A DNA stretch of 64,000 nt from Microcyclospora pomicola (taxonomy: Eukaryota; Ascomycota; Dothideomycetes; Capnodiales): assembly GCA_002786065.1 (NCBI GenBank), contig NHNY01000029.1:62001-126000 (forward strand). The letters run 5' to 3'. How positions within the stretch are numbered: the first letter of the stretch is position 1; the number at the start of each line of letters is the position of its first letter. Below the pieces are notes generated by a model, which worked only from the letters and a program-made list of their open reading frames with translations, had not been told where the DNA came from and did no database searches. Shown here piece by piece: positions 22,025-32,255 of the stretch. A program made the translations under genes and the position numbers.

Positions 22025-22927
22025 TGCTTGGGTTGTGAGTGTAACAGTCGAACTCAATGGTATAGAATTCGAACAAAGGTGGAGGCATCGAAGCGGACTC
22101 TATGGACAGAAGTTGAACGGCCCCCACCTTTGCGATGGCAGAATACAGTCATTGTTGCACGACGGTTGGCATTCATATTGCATGTTGGGCTTTGCTATAA
22201 TTGGATGATCGTTCGTTCCCCTGCAGCGTTTGAGGGAGTGATTAAGCGCCCAGCGATAGAGCTATGACTCTTGATCGCCGACTAAGTTAAGTTGCCTTAT
22301 GTGACTGCACATCAAAACGTGCATGGCTGTTCTCCACGCGTGCACAATTTGTTGGATTTATGTCCTTCACAACCTGACGTCCACCACCGCGCCTCCATGA
22401 CGCATCACCAAGGTGTGATGAGTACCTTAGGTTGATGAGTCATGGTCGGGGCATTTGCGTGCTTTACAGTCATGCGGCGCAGGCGGCATTCGGTAAGGAC
22501 ACCTCAGGTATGCGTGTGGTATTGTTGGCTCGGTGGATGAGGCTGGCAAGATGAAATGATCACGAGATGCATGCGGTTGCGGTCGAGCCTGGTGTCGAGG
22601 TGTCATGACAAGCTACAAAGCATCTGAACATCCGACCTGAGGTATGCGGAAGCTTAGAAGACATCTGGAGGGTTGAACGGTAGACGAGCGGATGGAAAAC
22701 ATCTTTGTCATTGCTGGTCGTCCTACATAGTGAAATCCGAATACAATCCGATATACCTAACTCGCGCCTTGAACGACCGGTGCTAAATAGAGCCAGTCGA
22801 GTGAAGCAGACGCTGTCTGATTTCCAATCCTGCCCAATTCCAAGTGTGGACGTTAATGAAGCGCCGTTCGTGGGTATCGTGACACGCCCTGCCCGTTACA
22901 CAGGACGGAAATGGAAAGGAAGAAAGC
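22025..22927. other. Intergenic
   Basis: About 900 bases without a supported gene. It should hold the promoter of the DUF3632-like gene B and the 3' UTR of the hypothetical gene at 22928. Copies of CCTTA-type words occur near 22290 and 22425. Confidence 0.45.
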
Positions 22928-23848
22928 CTACTCTTCTCTCGCCTCGCTCTGCGGGTCCCAACCGGCGGTCGGGCTCGTGTTTCTGCTGTCAGGATCTACC
23001 AGACTACTACCCGGGCTCGTTTCCGGCGACACAATGTATAGCTGCTCGTAGTTGCCGAAGAACAACCGACTCCAATACGCCTGCGAGGGGATCTTGATGG
23101 AGGCCAGCGACGAGTGGAAGTTGGGGTATGTCTCGAACTCGGCTTTTTCTTCTGGGAGAAAGAGATCGTGACGCTTCACTTCGATGTACGAGGTGCCGCG
23201 CGGTATAGGTTTCCGGGTCACGCGACGGCTCCAATCTGGTTGCGCGGTAGGATTAGTAGGACGTACGCAATCTGCTTTGTTCCTTGGGTTGTGGACAGCA
23301 AGCTTACCTTTGTCAAGGCGCGAACATAGTTCTCTTTGTGTGGAAGTCTCCAAGTTGCCCCGGTAGTCATAGAGGAGGATCGGTCGGTCGTCGAACTCGT
23401 CCAGACGATATCGCTCCGCGCTACTGCTGGTGGACGAGGTATGGGTGGAGTCCGTCAGCCCAGTCTGGTTGTTGCGCGACAGCGTCGTGTCGATTTGAGT
23501 CGCGCTCATCGTGCGCCGCGGCGGAGGAGAAACCGACAGAACCGGGTAGCGGGGCTCGTGAGTCTGCGGACGAACGGGGTGCGGTGACTCCTTTGTCGTG
23601 CTGGTGGGTCGGGAGTGATCAGCTGAGTAGGGTGGCCCTGCGATTGCGTGTTTCAGGTGAGTGGAATGGTTGTTATGGGGCAGGAAGGGAGAGGCAGGAC
23701 TGAGACACAAGTAGGCAATGGACTCAGCCTGACCGACGGTAGCCGTAGGTACGGAGTGAAGCTGGCCGTTGATTTCTACTGGGCAGGCGTGATGTTCTGG
23801 TGGTGGACAGAAGGTGCTGGCATCGTCACCGCGTGGCTTGGCATCCAT
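22928..23848 (-). CDS. Hypothetical protein, Ser/Thr/Pro-rich
   Basis: Open frame of 306 codons that I do not recognise. The first half is rich in Pro, Ser, Thr and His (PHPVRPQTHEPRYPVLSVSP). The second half is more ordered, with ERYRLDEFDDRPILLYDYRG, IPRGTSYIEVKRHDLFLPEE and SQAYWSRLFFGNYEQLYIVS. A good intron (donor GTAAGC at 23307, acceptor CAG at 23236, 72 bases) would remove 24 codons while keeping the frame, giving 282 residues. Both forms are possible; the removed stretch is not otherwise distinguished. No signal peptide or membrane segment. Its left neighbour on the same strand is the DUF3632-like gene B; the patatin gene lies divergently about 1 kb away. Confidence 0.6.
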   Translation of the reverse strand: MDAKPRGDDASTFCPPPEHHACPVEINGQLHSVPTATVGQAESIAYLCLSPASPFLPHNNHSTHLKHAIAGPPYSADHSRPTSTTKESPHPVRPQTHEPRYPVLSVSPPPRRTMSATQIDTTLSRNNQTGLTDSTHTSSTSSSAERYRLDEFDDRPILLYDYRGNLETSTQRELCSRLDKGKLAVHNPRNKADCVRPTNPTAQPDWSRRVTRKPIPRGTSYIEVKRHDLFLPEEKAEFETYPNFHSSLASIKIPSQAYWSRLFFGNYEQLYIVSPETSPGSSLVDPDSRNTSPTAGWDPQSEAREE

Positions 23849-24858
23849 GTCTGCAGTGTGGCGCAGTCGCCTCTCCGGATTCCGCTACGGTACAGCCGAG
23901 AATCAGTACGGCATACCTACATGTCTGTTGCATTGATAGCCCGATTTTGATACTGATATGAACGGTGTTACTGTGCATGCGCATGCGTCACTCAATGCCT
24001 GTGATCATAGGTCGATGATTTGTTGCTTTACTGAATGAGACCCTTTGTCACACACTCACTAGTACCTGTCACGAGAACCTGCGCCAGGTTCAACCAAGCT
24101 TTCCGGTGGTACCTAAGGATCTGACTGTACTCCGTGCAAATGGCTGCACTCTTTCTCATCGGGGACCTCAAATTGCTCAGGTATCTGTTCGGTCGCTTCA
24201 AGCCTACAGTCATATCGTTCTTTGCCTCGACGTGGCGCTTGAATCGACATGATGATATGGTTCCACGTGCTTTCTTATGCATTTAGAATATTCATGCGAT
24301 CGTCCGGTACGGGATGGCACGCGCCCAAATCGTAAATAGTGGAGCTGGATGATGCATCAGCTTGTTATTACGGTATGCAGGCAGACGGGATCGACGAAGC
24401 CTACAGTAAGTGACTTGGCCTGGGACTGGCACACGAAGACACGAAGTAGTCAGCAGTCGACTTGATATACACTGGCACTCCGGTTGGGGACGCCCTTTGT
24501 CCTGCCTATCATCGTCTGCTCTCCCACCTTGGCCCTCCGCCGTTGCCATTCTGTCCTCTAGATACTTTTCATTCATTGTCCAGCTGTACAGGGTAGCCTG
24601 ATCTGTCCGCAGCATATAATCTCACTCACCAGACAGATCACCAATCGTCCCTACATCAAAACGCAGTTGTCCTGACCAACACGAACGACACCATTCCACA
24701 TCACTTTAATACAAACGCGTCCTGATTGCAGTAGGAGTGACTTGTGGCTCAGACAAAGAAGTACCCTGTGACCGCCATCTCATCTGCGAGACCCGTACAA
24801 GCTGGATTCGATACCGCAAGATCCTTGGGGCTTTCTAAGCCCCCGACCGCCCCCAGCC
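23849..24858. other. Intergenic, divergent promoter region
   Basis: About 1 kb between the divergent hypothetical gene and the patatin gene. Only short overlapping frames. The last 200 bases have the C/A-rich composition of a fungal 5' leader. Confidence 0.45.
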
Positions 24859-26679
24859 ATGGACTCCAGCTTGCCGCCAGTACTGCAGCATAGCGACGCG
24901 AGTGCAGCAAGTCACTCGAGAACTCCATCGCGTCGGCGGCAAGAAACTGCAGACTCGGCCAAGGCTGGTCGGGTATGGGCACGAGATTCGGAAGATCCTT
25001 GGACGCCCTGTATCCTCACGCTGGACGGAGGAGGGATTCGAGGCTACAGCAGTATGCTAATACTAAAAGAGCTGATGCATGAGGTATGGTTGTGCGAGGA
25101 AAGGCTGGACGACGTAGAGAAGAAGGAGCAGGAAGAAGCGAAGTTAGCGAGATCAGAAATCGAAGAAAGAGGGAACACAGGAAATCTTGGTAGTAACGCC
25201 GCTGCGCAACGGCAGGACAGTCGTTCTGCAGCAGGTGAAAGCGGCGGACTTGGAGATGCGCGGCTGCACGAGAGTCTTTCGAATGACGCAAGGGGTGTCG
25301 AGCAACAATACGGCGTGGAGCTGCCCGCAGGATATCAACACCACATGTCTGGTTCTGGCTCGGGCCTCCTACCTCAATTCGGGGACCTTCAAGCGTCGGA
25401 TATGTCAGAAGCACAGTCTCCCAGGAGACAAGGAGCACCCGCCGAACGTACCATCGGAAAAGACAAGCTTACCAGTAATGTGACGCTCCGCAAGGCCATG
25501 TCCGAGGAAGAACTCCTACCATGCCATTACTTCGACTTCATGTACGGCACATCAACAGGCGGTCTGATTGCAACCATACTAGGTCGTCTCCGCATGACCG
25601 TCTCCGAGGGCTTGGATCTATATCGAGGTGTCGGCGACAACCTCTTTGGCAAGAAACGTAGCAGCGTGCCGCTGATGACCAAATATCACCACGAACCTCT
25701 CGAAAAGGCTGTGCAGGATATCGTCGCAAGTCGCTGCTATGAGCACGTCAATTGTGATGGTAAGAACGACCTGCATCCTTGGGAGGTCGAGACAAACGAT
25801 CCCTTTGACGTAGACGAGCCTCGCGTGTGTCAAAGCTGCTGTCTGACAGCGACTCATGACGAGCAAATCTCAGAGGCCTACCTCCTGCGATCATACGCAC
25901 ACTACTACGCCGACGACGCCCCCAACTGGATTACACGTTACAACGAAGGTGCCGACAAACTCCCGATCTGGAAAGTCACGCGCGCCACCTCAGCTGCGCC
26001 CTTTTATTTTGAGATGGTCAGCCACACACTACCGAATCGTGAGGGGGAGATGGTGGTGAAGAGCTTCAAGGATGGTGGCATTCGAGAGAACAATCCCTCT
26101 GGAGCGGCTCTCAGCGAGTTCCACTCTCTCTACGAAGGTAAAGCTGAGATCCCCGCACTCTTGCTATCCGTAGGTACTGGCCGTCCGAACGAAAAAGCAG
26201 ATGGATTCGCAGATGCGTGGCCTGGGCCTTTCGGCAAGCTGAGCTTCGTGACCAAGATGTTAGAGAAACGCGCCGTCTTCTCCAATGTCCTGATCAAGTA
26301 CACCGAAGGCGAGAAACAGCATCATCTCATGCGCACGTTCGCCCGGGGTGAGAATACGTGGTACAAGCGTCTGAACGTCGCGGACGGTCTGCAGACGTTC
26401 CCTCTGGATGCGTGGGAGAAAGGGGGATGGCGTGGCCAAGCTGATGTGCCTGGAGGCAAGAGTCTGAGCGAGATGGAGCGCGTTACGCAAAATGAATTGG
26501 AACGAGAATTTGACGAGCGCGTGGATAGCTATGCGCCGCCGAAAGTCATGCTGAAACAAGCGGCCGAGAAACTGGTTCGCCAGCGGAGAGCAAGAGAGAG
26601 GATGGGCGGGAGGAGATGGGATGTGTTTGTTGGTGCCGAGTTGAAAGGGCCCAGGCCCGCAGATGCCGTTGACGGATGA
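24859..26679 (+). CDS. Patatin-like phospholipase
   Basis: Serine hydrolase of the patatin/calcium-independent phospholipase A2 type, single exon, 606 residues. The oxyanion-hole motif LDGGGIRGYSS is at about 55-65, the nucleophile elbow YGTSTGG at about 229-235 (Ser232), and the catalytic Asp in FKDGGIRENNPS (Asp405). Between the first two lies a roughly 140-residue hydrophilic insert without conserved motifs. Between nucleophile and Asp is a Cys-containing segment (CYEHVNCDGKNDLHPW, then CQSCC) shared with fungal patatins, possibly a metal or disulfide cluster. No signal peptide or membrane segment, so a cytosolic or lipid-droplet-associated acyl hydrolase acting on glycerolipids is likely. 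The exact lipid substrate is unknown. Confidence 0.92.
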   Translation: MDSSLPPVLQHSDASAASHSRTPSRRRQETADSAKAGRVWARDSEDPWTPCILTLDGGGIRGYSSMLILKELMHEVWLCEERLDDVEKKEQEEAKLARSEIEERGNTGNLGSNAAAQRQDSRSAAGESGGLGDARLHESLSNDARGVEQQYGVELPAGYQHHMSGSGSGLLPQFGDLQASDMSEAQSPRRQGAPAERTIGKDKLTSNVTLRKAMSEEELLPCHYFDFMYGTSTGGLIATILGRLRMTVSEGLDLYRGVGDNLFGKKRSSVPLMTKYHHEPLEKAVQDIVASRCYEHVNCDGKNDLHPWEVETNDPFDVDEPRVCQSCCLTATHDEQISEAYLLRSYAHYYADDAPNWITRYNEGADKLPIWKVTRATSAAPFYFEMVSHTLPNREGEMVVKSFKDGGIRENNPSGAALSEFHSLYEGKAEIPALLLSVGTGRPNEKADGFADAWPGPFGKLSFVTKMLEKRAVFSNVLIKYTEGEKQHHLMRTFARGENTWYKRLNVADGLQTFPLDAWEKGGWRGQADVPGGKSLSEMERVTQNELEREFDERVDSYAPPKVMLKQAAEKLVRQRRARERMGGRRWDVFVGAELKGPRPADAVDG

Positions 26680-27696
26680 ACGATGATGAACGGAACCACG
26701 CACGTCAACAGCTCTTACCGATGGTAATACTGGATTATGGCGCATGCTAAATTCCTCATACGGTTCTGCGAGTTAATGACGCCGAATGCTGGTCGCTCAG
26801 TGGCATTCGACCATCCTAATCACTTTCGCCGTGGCCAGCGAAGAATGCAAACATGCCCTCACTACCTAGAGTAGGCTTCATGAGCGGCAAGAGCTGTTCT
26901 CGCACCATCTCTGTGATCCTCACTCCCAGCCCAACTCCAGATTGCCACTGGAGGGTAGATTCTGCTCCAACGTACCAGGGCGCGATCGAGGCAGCCAAGC
27001 CTACGAAGGTCGATAGAGCCTAATAATGGGAATCAGGCCACAGATCAGATGGAAACCTTGAACCCATGCGCATGACCTAGCAGCAGAGCCGCCGCAGGAA
27101 ACGAAGTGCTTCGTGCTCTGTCTGAGGCTACTACGTAACTCTCGCTTGAACAGCAAAAGCTGACCATGCGCCTACACACAATCCTCAGCTCCATCCGACT
27201 GGTCAGCTCGACCTTCACACTCTGGCGGATCTATGGCGATACACGGACCGTTGTCGTCAGAGGAAGACAGGATATATCAAGTCTTGAGGACCACGAAAGC
27301 ACCCTCTCAAGGGCCAATTGGTTGGCTTCAACAAAGCAAAACGGCGGACGCGGAGCACTGCCGGTCCCTGGAAGTGCTCCTGCTGATGTGGTGATATATC
27401 TGATCATCTCCTGTATATAACGCTTACATATAAATTCCATCTACAGGAAGCCCTCTTTCCAACTTGGTATTGTTCTCGCGTGGTGGGAAGTTTGCATGTG
27501 AAAGTGTTTCGTCAAGGTGAATGTGAAAGTGAGGATTGCGAAGCCCGAAGCCGCCAATGCGGTTCATCTTTCATGGGACTTGTTGCTCGTGCGTTCGCGT
27601 CTTTTTCTTTCTTCTTGCTCTTGTTGAGCTAGTACAGACCACAAGAGCAGCAGCAACAACAGCAACAGTAACAACAACAGCAACACCACCACCGCC
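26680..27696. other. Intergenic with one small uncertain frame
   Basis: A minus-strand stretch at 26816-26998 reads as a compact 60-residue sequence (LAASIAPWYVGAESTLQWQS just upstream and within) but has no convincing start or partner exon, so it is not called. The right end is a CAA/CAG/ACA-rich leader before the gene at 27697. Confidence 0.35.
27642..27690 (+). repeat. CAA/CAG trinucleotide tract in 5' leader
   Basis: Imperfect CAG/CAA/ACA triplets run almost up to the start codon at 27697, followed by ACC triplets. It is probably transcribed as 5' UTR. The tract is likely to vary in length between strains. Confidence 0.75.
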
Positions 27697-28761
27697 ATGT
27701 CCGTCTCCTCTGCCGTCTTCCCCACCACCACCACCATGGCCGCTCCGCTCTCGTCTGGCTTTCCCCCTCCCTCCTCTCCTCCGCCGACTGGTCCCCTCCC
27801 TCCCCTCTCTCCCCTCGCTTCTCGCCGTGGCGGCATCGTCCGTCACAGCATGCCACCACCGGCCGCCGCGCCCCTCCTCCGCCCGTCGGGCGACATCTCC
27901 CGCGCGGCGTCGACCGGACGTCGTGCCCCGGTCATCCGCCGCAAGGAGTCGACCATCAACGGATGGGGAGACGGCCCCGGGAAACCGGAGGGCCTGCCGT
28001 TCGGAGACCCGCCGGAGCCGCTGCCACTGCCAATGCCGCTGACGGCCTTTGCTACCCCTCCCACCTTCCGCAACGTGCCCGAGAACTGCGGCGGCACGTA
28101 CGTTTCTGACATGTCTTCTCCAGCAGCGCGTCGCATCGGCGCCGTCGACCTCAAGCACAGCGTCGGCGTGTACTTCAGTATCGGCGTGAGACGCTGCTTC
28201 GTCGCCCGCATCTCGGCGAAGATCCTCAATCTCCACGGCCCGCCCGAGTTCACTGCCGATGCCATCATGGCGGCGAAGATTCGCCACGAAGTCGTTTCGC
28301 GGCTCGACGAAGAAGCGCGGAGAAGCAAGTGGCCGGAGGCAAACGCACATATGCGTGAGACGGCGTGGTTTGTCTGCTCGAGCGCGTCGGAAAGCGACTG
28401 GGAGCGATCAACGCTGTTTGCGGTCGTGCTGGGCGTTCAAGACTGGTATGTTGCATGTCATCTTTGCGGTTCGATTCCTGCTAACCATTATCCTCGCTTT
28501 AGGCTCGGCTGGAAAGGGAAGTTCAAAGGCGCCCTCTTGCGATTCGGTGGCATGGCAAGACCAGGCACGCTCATGCGCGACAACTTCGTCATGAACAGAA
28601 AGGTTCTGGGAAATGCTGGGCCGAAAGAGCTCGAATCCGCAGAAACGATGAGAGGTGTCGACGATGTCGGGAGCGGACAGATGTGGGATGTCAGTGTTGT
28701 CAGAAGTGTACCACGCATTGGCGAGATCAGTCGGTCAGGAAGTCCAGCTTCGACGGCCTGA
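27697..28761 (+). CDS. Hypothetical protein, Pro-rich N-terminus
   Basis: Not recognised. Exons 27697-28445 and 28503-28761 give about 335 residues; the 57-base intron (GTATGT donor, TTTAG acceptor) is a multiple of three, so reading through it would add 19 residues. Residues 1-135 are Pro/Ser/Arg-rich and probably disordered (PPPSSPPPTGPLPPLSPLAS). From about residue 145 the sequence looks folded: LKHSVGVYFSIGVRRCFVAR, KIRHEVVSRLDEEARRSKWP, ERSTLFAVVLGVQDW, then LGWKGKFKGALLRFGGMARP. No signal peptide, membrane span or catalytic signature was seen. It lies between the patatin and fimbrin genes on the same strand. Confidence 0.72.
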   Translation: MSVSSAVFPTTTTMAAPLSSGFPPPSSPPPTGPLPPLSPLASRRGGIVRHSMPPPAAAPLLRPSGDISRAASTGRRAPVIRRKESTINGWGDGPGKPEGLPFGDPPEPLPLPMPLTAFATPPTFRNVPENCGGTYVSDMSSPAARRIGAVDLKHSVGVYFSIGVRRCFVARISAKILNLHGPPEFTADAIMAAKIRHEVVSRLDEEARRSKWPEANAHMRETAWFVCSSASESDWERSTLFAVVLGVQDWYVACHLCGSIPANHYPRFRLGWKGKFKGALLRFGGMARPGTLMRDNFVMNRKVLGNAGPKELESAETMRGVDDVGSGQMWDVSVVRSVPRIGEISRSGSPASTA

Positions 28762-29335
28762 GAAGACGCAGCATTAAATCGACGTCAAGACTGTATCCAC
28801 CCGCACACAAAGCATTGGGAACAGCAGACCCGACTGGGTATCAGATATGCAGAGGAAGGACGCCTGATCACGCATCATGCTAGCTGGATATCAGCACAGA
28901 AGCATCGAGAGTGCTGAAGTCTTCGGGATAGAAAGCGGATTTGAAGTGATGCTTTGAAGTCAACCCATCTTCTGACAAAAGACTGCTTCAGCAGTTCACA
29001 TACGAGCTTCAGTTATCGTAGAGAGCTCTATCGTATCCACAGCGCACGCTGTCAAGTCTCTTATTGCAATGGCTCATGTTAAATTCGAACATGTCGCCTA
29101 TAAGAGACGTCGGGATGAAGTGAAGTCGGGCTTTGACACAGCCCCATCCGCCACACGTCGCTGCCCCACCAGATCGATGCTGCGCAGCCACTGTTTCGTC
29201 ATGCCTTGAAACATCTCACGCGCACTGCAATCTCATCCTTCTGATTCTTAGGCTCCCGCTTTGCATATCTCTTCTCAATTGTCGTCGCGAGACCAGCAAA
29301 CCTATATCACGCAGAGATCCGATTGATTGCCCGCC
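28762..29335. other. Intergenic, fimbrin promoter
   Basis: No supported gene. Contains the 3' UTR of the preceding hypothetical gene and the promoter and leader of fimbrin. Confidence 0.5.
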
Positions 29336-31475
29336 ATGAATGTCCTGAAATTGCAAAGGTGAGAGATCCGGTACCCCGCTGCCCGCATTGAGCAGCCAGA
29401 AACTGACCGATACCACAGGAAATACCCACAGTTCCAGCAGAGCGACATCTTCGGCCTCACCGATGCGTTCCGCAAGCTCGACGTCGATGATCGAGGATAT
29501 GTCGACGAGGCGACTGCGATCAAGGCCGTCCAGAACACCGAACGGCAACCATACGATGTGGTCCGCCAGGCGCTGAAAGAGGTCGAACTGGACAGCTCGC
29601 GGCGTGTCGAGCTGGACGATTATGTGGATCTCATCGCTCGTCTGAGACAGAGCAGCACCGCTCAGCAACGCGTCAGTGCCGGACCCCAGCGATCGAGAGG
29701 TCTCAGCAGCGCTCAGGCCCCCACTCCATCTGCGCCGCAGCATGGAAGCAAGAGCAGCGTAGGTGGTGGAACAGGAGGTGGACGCATCACGGTTGGGGGG
29801 TCGACGGCTAGCAGCCAGCACACCATCAACGAAGACGAGCGTACTGCTTTCACGTCCCACATCAACGCGGTACTGGCTGGGGATCCTGATATTGGACACC
29901 TCCTGCCTTTCCCTCTGGACACTTTTGAGATGTTCGACGCCTGCAAGGACGGTCTCGTGCTCGCTAAGCTCATCAACGACAGTGTGCCGGATACCATCGA
30001 CGAACGTGTGTTGAACCGAGTTGGCAAGAAGATCAAGACTCTAAACGCGTTCCACATGACTGAGAACAACAACATCGTGATTGAGTCGGCAAAGGGAATT
30101 GGCTGCAGTGTAGTAAACATCGGCAGTGGGGACATCATTGAAGTGCGCGAGCATTTGATTCTGGGTTTGATCTGGCAGGTCATCAGGCGAGGATTGCTGG
30201 GCAAAATCGATATCAAGCTGCATCCCGAGCTGTACCGCTTGCTGGAAGACGGAGAGACACTGGAACAATTCTTGCGCTTGCCGCCAGAACAGATCTTGCT
30301 CAGATGGTTCAACTACCACTTGAAGAACGCTAAGTGGCACAGGAAGTAAGTATAAACGTGTATTGAAGCAGGGCCATCAACATGCTAACCGATGCGACAG
30401 GGTCCAAAACTTCTCAAAGGACGTGCAAGACGGCGAGAACTACACCGTACTACTGAACCAGCTGGCACCTTCCATCTGCTCGCGCGGACCGCTCCAAACA
30501 TCCGACCTCCACCAGCGTGCCGAACAAGTTTTACAGAACGCCGATGCCCTCGACCCGCCATGCCGGAAATTCCTTACTCCCACTTCCTTAGTCGCAGGCA
30601 ATCCAAAACTCAACTTAGCCTTTGTTGCCAACTTGTTCAACAACCACCCTGGCCTTGATCCGATCACGGAGGAAGAGAAGGCAGAAATCGAGGACTTTGA
30701 TGCCGAAGGCGAGCGCGAGGCACGTGTCTTCACGTTGTGGCTCAACAGCTTGGATGTCAAGCCGGCCGTTGTATCGTTCTTCGACGATCTCAAAGATGGC
30801 ACAGTCCTTCTGCAAGCATACGACAAGGTTATTCCTGGATCAGTCAACTGGAGACATACCAACAAACCTCCGGCGAATGCTGTGACGCCAGCGTCCCAAG
30901 ACCCGGACGAGCAATATCTCACCATCAAATCTGGAATGTCTCGATTCAAAGCAGTGGAGAACACAAATTACGCCGTGGAGATTGGCAAGCAGAACCGCTT
31001 CTCGCTTGTTGGCATCCAAGGTGCCGATATCACGGACGGACAACGAACACTCACACTGGGTATGGTGTGGCAGTTGATGCGCAGGGATATCACAAACACC
31101 CTGACATCTCTGGCGCAACGGCTCGGCAAGCGTGAGATCACCGACTCGGACATGGTACAATGGGCGAACGGGCAGGCCGCTAAAGGTGGCAACAAATCCC
31201 AGATTCGCAGCTTCAAGGATTCTAGCTTGGCCACTGCGATTCCATTATTGGACGTCCTGTCCGGGATGAAGAGCTCGTATGTCGACTACGATCTTGTGGC
31301 TGCTGGCCGAACAGATGATGAGAAGTACGCAAATGCTAAGCTGGCCATCTCGATTGCACGAAAGATGGGTGCTACGATCTGGTTGGTTCCGGAGGACATC
31401 ACGGCATTGCGCAGCAGGCTTATCGTGACTTTCATTGGTAGTCTCATGGCTACTGCTGAGAAGCTGGGTGCATGA
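29336..31475 (+). CDS. SAC6: Fimbrin/plastin, actin-bundling protein
   Basis: Actin filament cross-linker of endocytic patches and cables, predicted 674 residues. Exons are 29336-29358, 29419-30345 and 30401-31475. The first exon codes only MNVLKLQ and part of an Arg. An EF-hand-like region (about 8-75, FGLTDAFRKLDVDDRGYVDE) is followed by a low-complexity Ser/Gly linker and two tandem actin-binding domains, that is four calponin-homology repeats: about 147-265, 290-395, 415-525 and 540-650. Typical CH motifs are ILGLIWQVIRRG and LTLGMVWQLMRRD. Length and domain order match fungal Sac6/FimA. The Ser/Gly/Gln linker (about 90-140) between the EF region and CH1 is longer than in yeast. Confidence 0.96.
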
Positions 31476-32255
31476 GCTGCATTGCATGCCAGTGGGTGGA
31501 GACGAGTCCAGCATTTAGCAATGGTGGGAGGCTCACGATGTGACGCAAGGCAGAAAATCACAAAACTACTCCTGATCATCATCGTGAAACTTCAAACTGT
31601 TCCTCATTGCAAAGTTACAACGTGTTGATGGTTCACACATACAATGTCCGCAACCCACTCTACTCCGTCATATGCCGTTGCCAAGCTATAGCTCCATCAT
31701 CAAAGGTACATGTAGCCATCTATAGCTCGACTTGCGAGCCGCCTTTTCTCCCTCCTTCCTCTCACCTGTGGTGAATGGAAACATTGAAATTTGCCTCACT
31801 TAGGTGTCATTCATCCGGCCACCACTTCACTTTACCGCACGCATGTGCTTGTGGTGCGCAGGCAAGTACAATAGGACTGAGCTCATCATGCGCTCCCCCG
31901 CCATCTCTCACTTACCGTCACTTCCACCTTCATCGTTTCCACGAACAAGCACTTCTATTGAGCAACTATTCCTTACCTTTCCATTGTCCTCATACAAACT
32001 TACCATCACACATACATATGCTCAGCCAATGACCCAGCCTGCTCTCAATTGAGGAAAGATACACGCATGTATCCGCGACTGTGACTCGTCACATGGCTTG
32101 TCGTTCGCACCAGACCGCCTGGTCCAATGCCGCGAAAAAAGACGAACGATCATGAGCCGCAACATATGAGACTTCTTGCGTTGGTTCACTGCTGCAGTAT
32201 TTGAGCGAGCGAGCATCCTGAGATTTCTTCGCATTCTACTGGTCAAACGCAAACC
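31476..32255. other. Intergenic, promoter of dim-2-like gene
   Basis: About 780 bases, pyrimidine-rich in the middle (31740-32000). No supported gene. Confidence 0.5.

Noticed and set aside
26816-26998. Minus-strand 60-codon frame beginning MAASIAPWYVG
   Set aside because: Compact and protein-like, but with no promoter context, partner exon or family match; evidence is too thin to call a gene.
27571-28350. Minus-strand frame of 259 codons, and plus-strand frame at 27536 with a signal-peptide-like start
   Set aside because: Both overlap the gene at 27697 in other frames and consist of low-complexity Pro, Ser, Gly or Arg runs caused by C-rich DNA.
28468-28478. GGTTCGATTCC, identical to a tRNA B-box consensus
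   Set aside because: It lies in the small intron of the gene at 27697. Flanking bases form no T-stem and no acceptor or anticodon arm can be drawn.
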